This document shows, in pieces, positions 61,968 to 64,000 of a stretch of 64,000 nt of DNA. Position 1 is the first letter of the stretch; each line of letters starts with the position of its first letter. Below the pieces are notes generated by a model. That model did no database searches, was not told where the DNA came from, and worked only from the letters and a program-made list of their open reading frames with translations. Origin of the DNA: JANNNF01 sp963772935 (GTDB lineage: Bacteria > Pseudomonadota > Alphaproteobacteria > Rhodobacterales > Rhodobacteraceae); contig CAVYZK010000007.1 of the NCBI GenBank assembly GCA_963772935.1, forward strand, positions 496,001-560,000, in the 5' to 3' direction. The position numbers were made by a program, and so were the translations under genes.

Positions 61968-62709
61968 AGCTTCCAGCCGGAATGCAGGGCCGCGACGCCC
62001 ATGGTCAGATTGCGGTATTTGACTTGGCCAAACCCGGCTTTGCGGATCATGGCAGCGAAATCCTCTTGTACCGGGAATTTGCGGATGGATTCGACAAGGT
62101 ACTGATAGCTGTCGCGGTCGCCCGCCACGATCTGCCCCATCACCGGGATGACGTTGAACGAATACAGATCGTAAGCCTTCTGCATCATGTCATTGGGAAT
62201 GCGCGAAAACTCCAGCACCATCAGCCGCCCGCCGGGTTTCAGCACGCGGTAGGCCTCGGACAGCGCATCGCCGATCCGGGTTACATTCCGGATGCCGAAG
62301 GAAATTGTGTAAACGTCAAAGGAATTATCGGCAAAGGGCAGGGCCATAGCATCGCCCACCACCCAGTCCAGCGCCGCACCTTCCGCCTCGGCCCGCTTGC
62401 GGCCTTCGATCAGCATGGGTTCGGTCAGATCGCAGACCACGGCCGACGACTGCCGCCCCGTTTCAGAAACCGAAACGCCACATCGCCGGTGCCGCCCGCC
62501 ACATCCAGCAGGCGCTGGCCCGCACGGGGGGCCAGCCAATCCATCATCGCGTCTTTCCACAAACGGTGCACGCCGCCCGACATCAGGTCGTTCATCACGT
62601 CATACTTGCTGGCCACGCGTGAAAACACGCCATGCACCATCCCGGCCTTGTCGGCCTCGGGCACGGTTTGATAGCCGAAATGCGTGGTCTGGTCTGGATC
62701 GCTGCTCAT
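61964..62709 (-). pseudogene. ubiE: Demethylmenaquinone/2-polyprenyl-benzoquinol C-methyltransferase UbiE, reading frame broken near 62463
   Basis: Two frames give a UbiE of about 249 residues. The first (62709 to about 62463) has THFGYQTVPEADKAGMVHGVFSRVASKYDVMNDLMS, key part VFSRVASKYDVMNDLMSGG, and the SAM-binding LLDVAGGTGDVAF. The second (to 61964) has CDLTEPML, GDAMALPFADNSFD, FGIRNVTRI and VLEFSRI. Adding one G to the GGGGCGG near 62463 restores the link. UbiE is essential for normal ubiquinone synthesis and no other copy is seen, so a sequencing indel is much more likely than true loss. It precedes ubiB and is divergent from mutM. Confidence 0.88.
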
Positions 62710-62792
62710 GGGGTCTTGCCGTCCTATCGCTTCCTCTTCCTTATAGGTCGCTCTTGCGCCGCTGCAATGCGCCCCAATGTCCGAAAGCTGCC

Positions 62793-63644
62793 ATGCCCGA
62801 ATTGCCCGAGGTTGAAACCGTCCGCCGTGGCCTGTTGCCGGTGATGGAGGGGCGGCTGATCTTGCGAGCGGCGGTGAACCGCCCCGATTTGCGCTGGCCG
62901 TTTCCGGTTGGCATGGCGGACAGGCTGACAGGGGTCCGCGTTTTGGGGCTGCGACGGCGGTCCAAGTATATTCTGGCAGACCTGTCGTCGGGCGAATCGC
63001 TGCTGATCCATCTGGGCATGTCGGGGCGGATGCTGATTTCGGGCGCCCAGATTGGCGACTTTCACCACTCCCACCCGGCCCCGCAAAAGCACGATCATGT
63101 GGTGCTGGATATGGAGGGCGGGCCGCGCGTGACCTTCAACGATGCCCGTCGTTTTGGCGCGATGGACATGATGGTGACGGCGGGGGCGGACGGCCACATG
63201 CTGCTGGCGGGGTTGGGGCCAGAGCCTTTGGGCAACGGGTTCAGCGAATCCTATCTGGTCGGGCGGCTGAAGGGGCGCAACACACCGATCAAATCGGCAC
63301 TGCTGGATCAGGGGATCGTTGCCGGTCTGGGCAATATCTATGTCTGCGAAACGCTGTACCGGGCGGGCATCAGCCCGCTGCGCAAGGCGGGCGATCTGAC
63401 GGCGGCACAGGTGGCGGGGCTGGTGCCGATCATTCGCGCCGTGTTGGAGGAGGCGATTGAGGCGGGCGGATCGTCCTTGCGCGACTACCGGCAGGCGGAT
63501 GGCGAGTTGGGCTATTTCCAGCACCGCTTTGCGGTTTACGGGCGCGAGGGCGAACCTTGCCCGACCCCCGGTTGCACAGACACCATCGCCCGCACCGTGC
63601 AGTCTGGCCGGTCGTCCTTCCATTGCCCGACCTGCCAGAGGTGA
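62793..63644 (+). CDS. mutM: Formamidopyrimidine-DNA glycosylase MutM (Fpg)
   Basis: A 283-residue base-excision repair enzyme. It begins MPELPEVETVRRGL, where P2 is the Schiff-base nucleophile and E3 the catalytic acid. HLGMSGRML, NDARRFG and the helix-two-turn-helix region with LGNIYVCETL follow. The C-terminal zinc finger reads CPTPGC and CPTC. It removes 8-oxoguanine and ring-opened purines. It is divergent from ubiE by 83 bases and followed by an enoyl-CoA hydratase gene. Confidence 0.96.
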   Translation: MPELPEVETVRRGLLPVMEGRLILRAAVNRPDLRWPFPVGMADRLTGVRVLGLRRRSKYILADLSSGESLLIHLGMSGRMLISGAQIGDFHHSHPAPQKHDHVVLDMEGGPRVTFNDARRFGAMDMMVTAGADGHMLLAGLGPEPLGNGFSESYLVGRLKGRNTPIKSALLDQGIVAGLGNIYVCETLYRAGISPLRKAGDLTAAQVAGLVPIIRAVLEEAIEAGGSSLRDYRQADGELGYFQHRFAVYGREGEPCPTPGCTDTIARTVQSGRSSFHCPTCQR

Positions 63645-63701
63645 CTTGCCAACCGCCGCCGTGGTGTTAGGAGTCAGGCTGCACAGCATGGGGATGATGC
63701 G

Positions 63702-64000
63702 ATGGCCTATGATACCCTGATCGTCGAGATCGAGGACTATATCGCGCTGATCCGGCTGAACCGGCCTGATGCGCTGAATGCTCTCAACTCCAGGTTAATG
63801 CAGGAACTTTCTACTGCGATGACGGCAGCAGATGCCAATGACAAGGTGCGTTGCATCGTGCTGACGGGGTCGGAAAAGGCGTTCGCCGCCGGGGCCGATG
63901 TGCGGGAAATGGCAGGCAAATCCTTTACCGACGTGTTCTTCGACAACTTGTTCGGCCCCGAGGCCGAGGCGATCAACCGGGTGCGCAAGCCGGTTATTGC
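63702..64000 (+). CDS. Enoyl-CoA hydratase, partial (cut by window end)
   Basis: The first 99 codons of a crotonase-superfamily gene, running past the window end. It reads MAYDTLIVEIEDYIALIRLNRPDALNALNS in parts (IALIRLNRPDALNAL), followed by VRCIVLTGSEKAFAAGADVREM; the GSEKAFAAGADV stretch is the CoA-binding oxyanion loop. It hydrates 2-enoyl-CoA in fatty-acid breakdown. GGGGATGATGCG lies before the ATG. Its place just after mutM matches the arrangement common in this family of bacteria. Confidence 0.92.
   Translation, partial: MAYDTLIVEIEDYIALIRLNRPDALNALNSRLMQELSTAMTAADANDKVRCIVLTGSEKAFAAGADVREMAGKSFTDVFFDNLFGPEAEAINRVRKPVI

Noticed and set aside
60507..62105. 532-codon plus-strand frame opposite ubiB
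   Set aside because: It is the reverse of clear UbiB kinase motifs and shows no motif of its own.
1..64000. tRNA, rRNA, CRISPR array, insertion sequence, phage or plasmid origin
   Set aside because: No cloverleaf with a terminal CCA-type end, no regularly spaced repeats, no transposase or integrase, and no phage structural gene was recognised; a dedicated tRNA scan could not be run.

Overview
The window is about 64 kb of GC-rich, gene-dense alphaproteobacterial DNA, most probably from the family Rhodobacteraceae. The grounds are the FlaF/FlbT flagellin regulators, CtrA-like TTAA-N7-TTAA boxes in front of flagellar operons, and the ubiB-ubiE-mutM-enoyl-CoA hydratase end. Genus and species cannot be told. 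No tRNA, rRNA, CRISPR array, insertion sequence or phage gene was recognised.

Layout. (1) 1-10.2 kb is a catabolic region: two decayed tandem copies of a lipoyl-domain segment, an AcoC-type E2 with a hydrolase domain, a coupled minus-strand operon acyl-CoA dehydrogenase-otnK-otnC, a fused E1 alpha/beta 2-oxoacid dehydrogenase, an orphan family-5 solute-binding protein and a class-III aminotransferase. (2) 10.3-18.5 kb is a signalling island: two paralogous multi-PAS hybrid histidine kinases, a stand-alone receiver, an Hpt protein and a receiver with a degenerate GGDEF-like domain, which together are the parts of a phosphorelay. (3) 18.7-25.8 kb holds an MscS-type channel, an MFS transporter, an iorAB-type molybdenum hydroxylase and a divergent TetR regulator with nested operator-like palindromes. 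(4) 25.9-28.9 kb is a translationally coupled pair of exported proteins, a CHAT-type protease and a TPR-like partner, just upstream of motB. (5) 29-59.6 kb is a large flagellar cluster on both strands: motB, flgEKLI, fliP-N-H-F, fliL, motE-like, motA, a 729-residue periplasmic protein, a lytic transglycosylase, flhA-fliR-flhB, a second fliL, flgH-A-G-F, fliQ-E, flgC-B, fliI, a DUF1217 gene, flbT, flaF, flagellin, flgN-like, flgJ-like, fliK and flgD. (6) 59.6-64 kb has a phosphotransferase, ubiB, ubiE, mutM and the start of an enoyl-CoA hydratase gene.

The flagellar genes supply the rod, hook, rings, export gate, ATPase, stator and filament, but fliG, fliM, fliO and fliD were not found. CtrA-like boxes precede flgE, lie between fliF and fliL, precede flagellin and lie between flgJ and fliK; this suggests CtrA control, with the nearby phosphorelay a possible but unproven input.

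Eight genes have their reading frame broken by small indels while coding similarity continues in another frame: otnK, the E1 fusion, the second hybrid kinase, the receiver-GGDEF gene, iorB, flgI, a small fliJ-like gene and ubiE. Because conserved housekeeping and motility genes are hit, residual sequencing indels are the simplest explanation, although the kinase case looks like a 4-bp tandem duplication.
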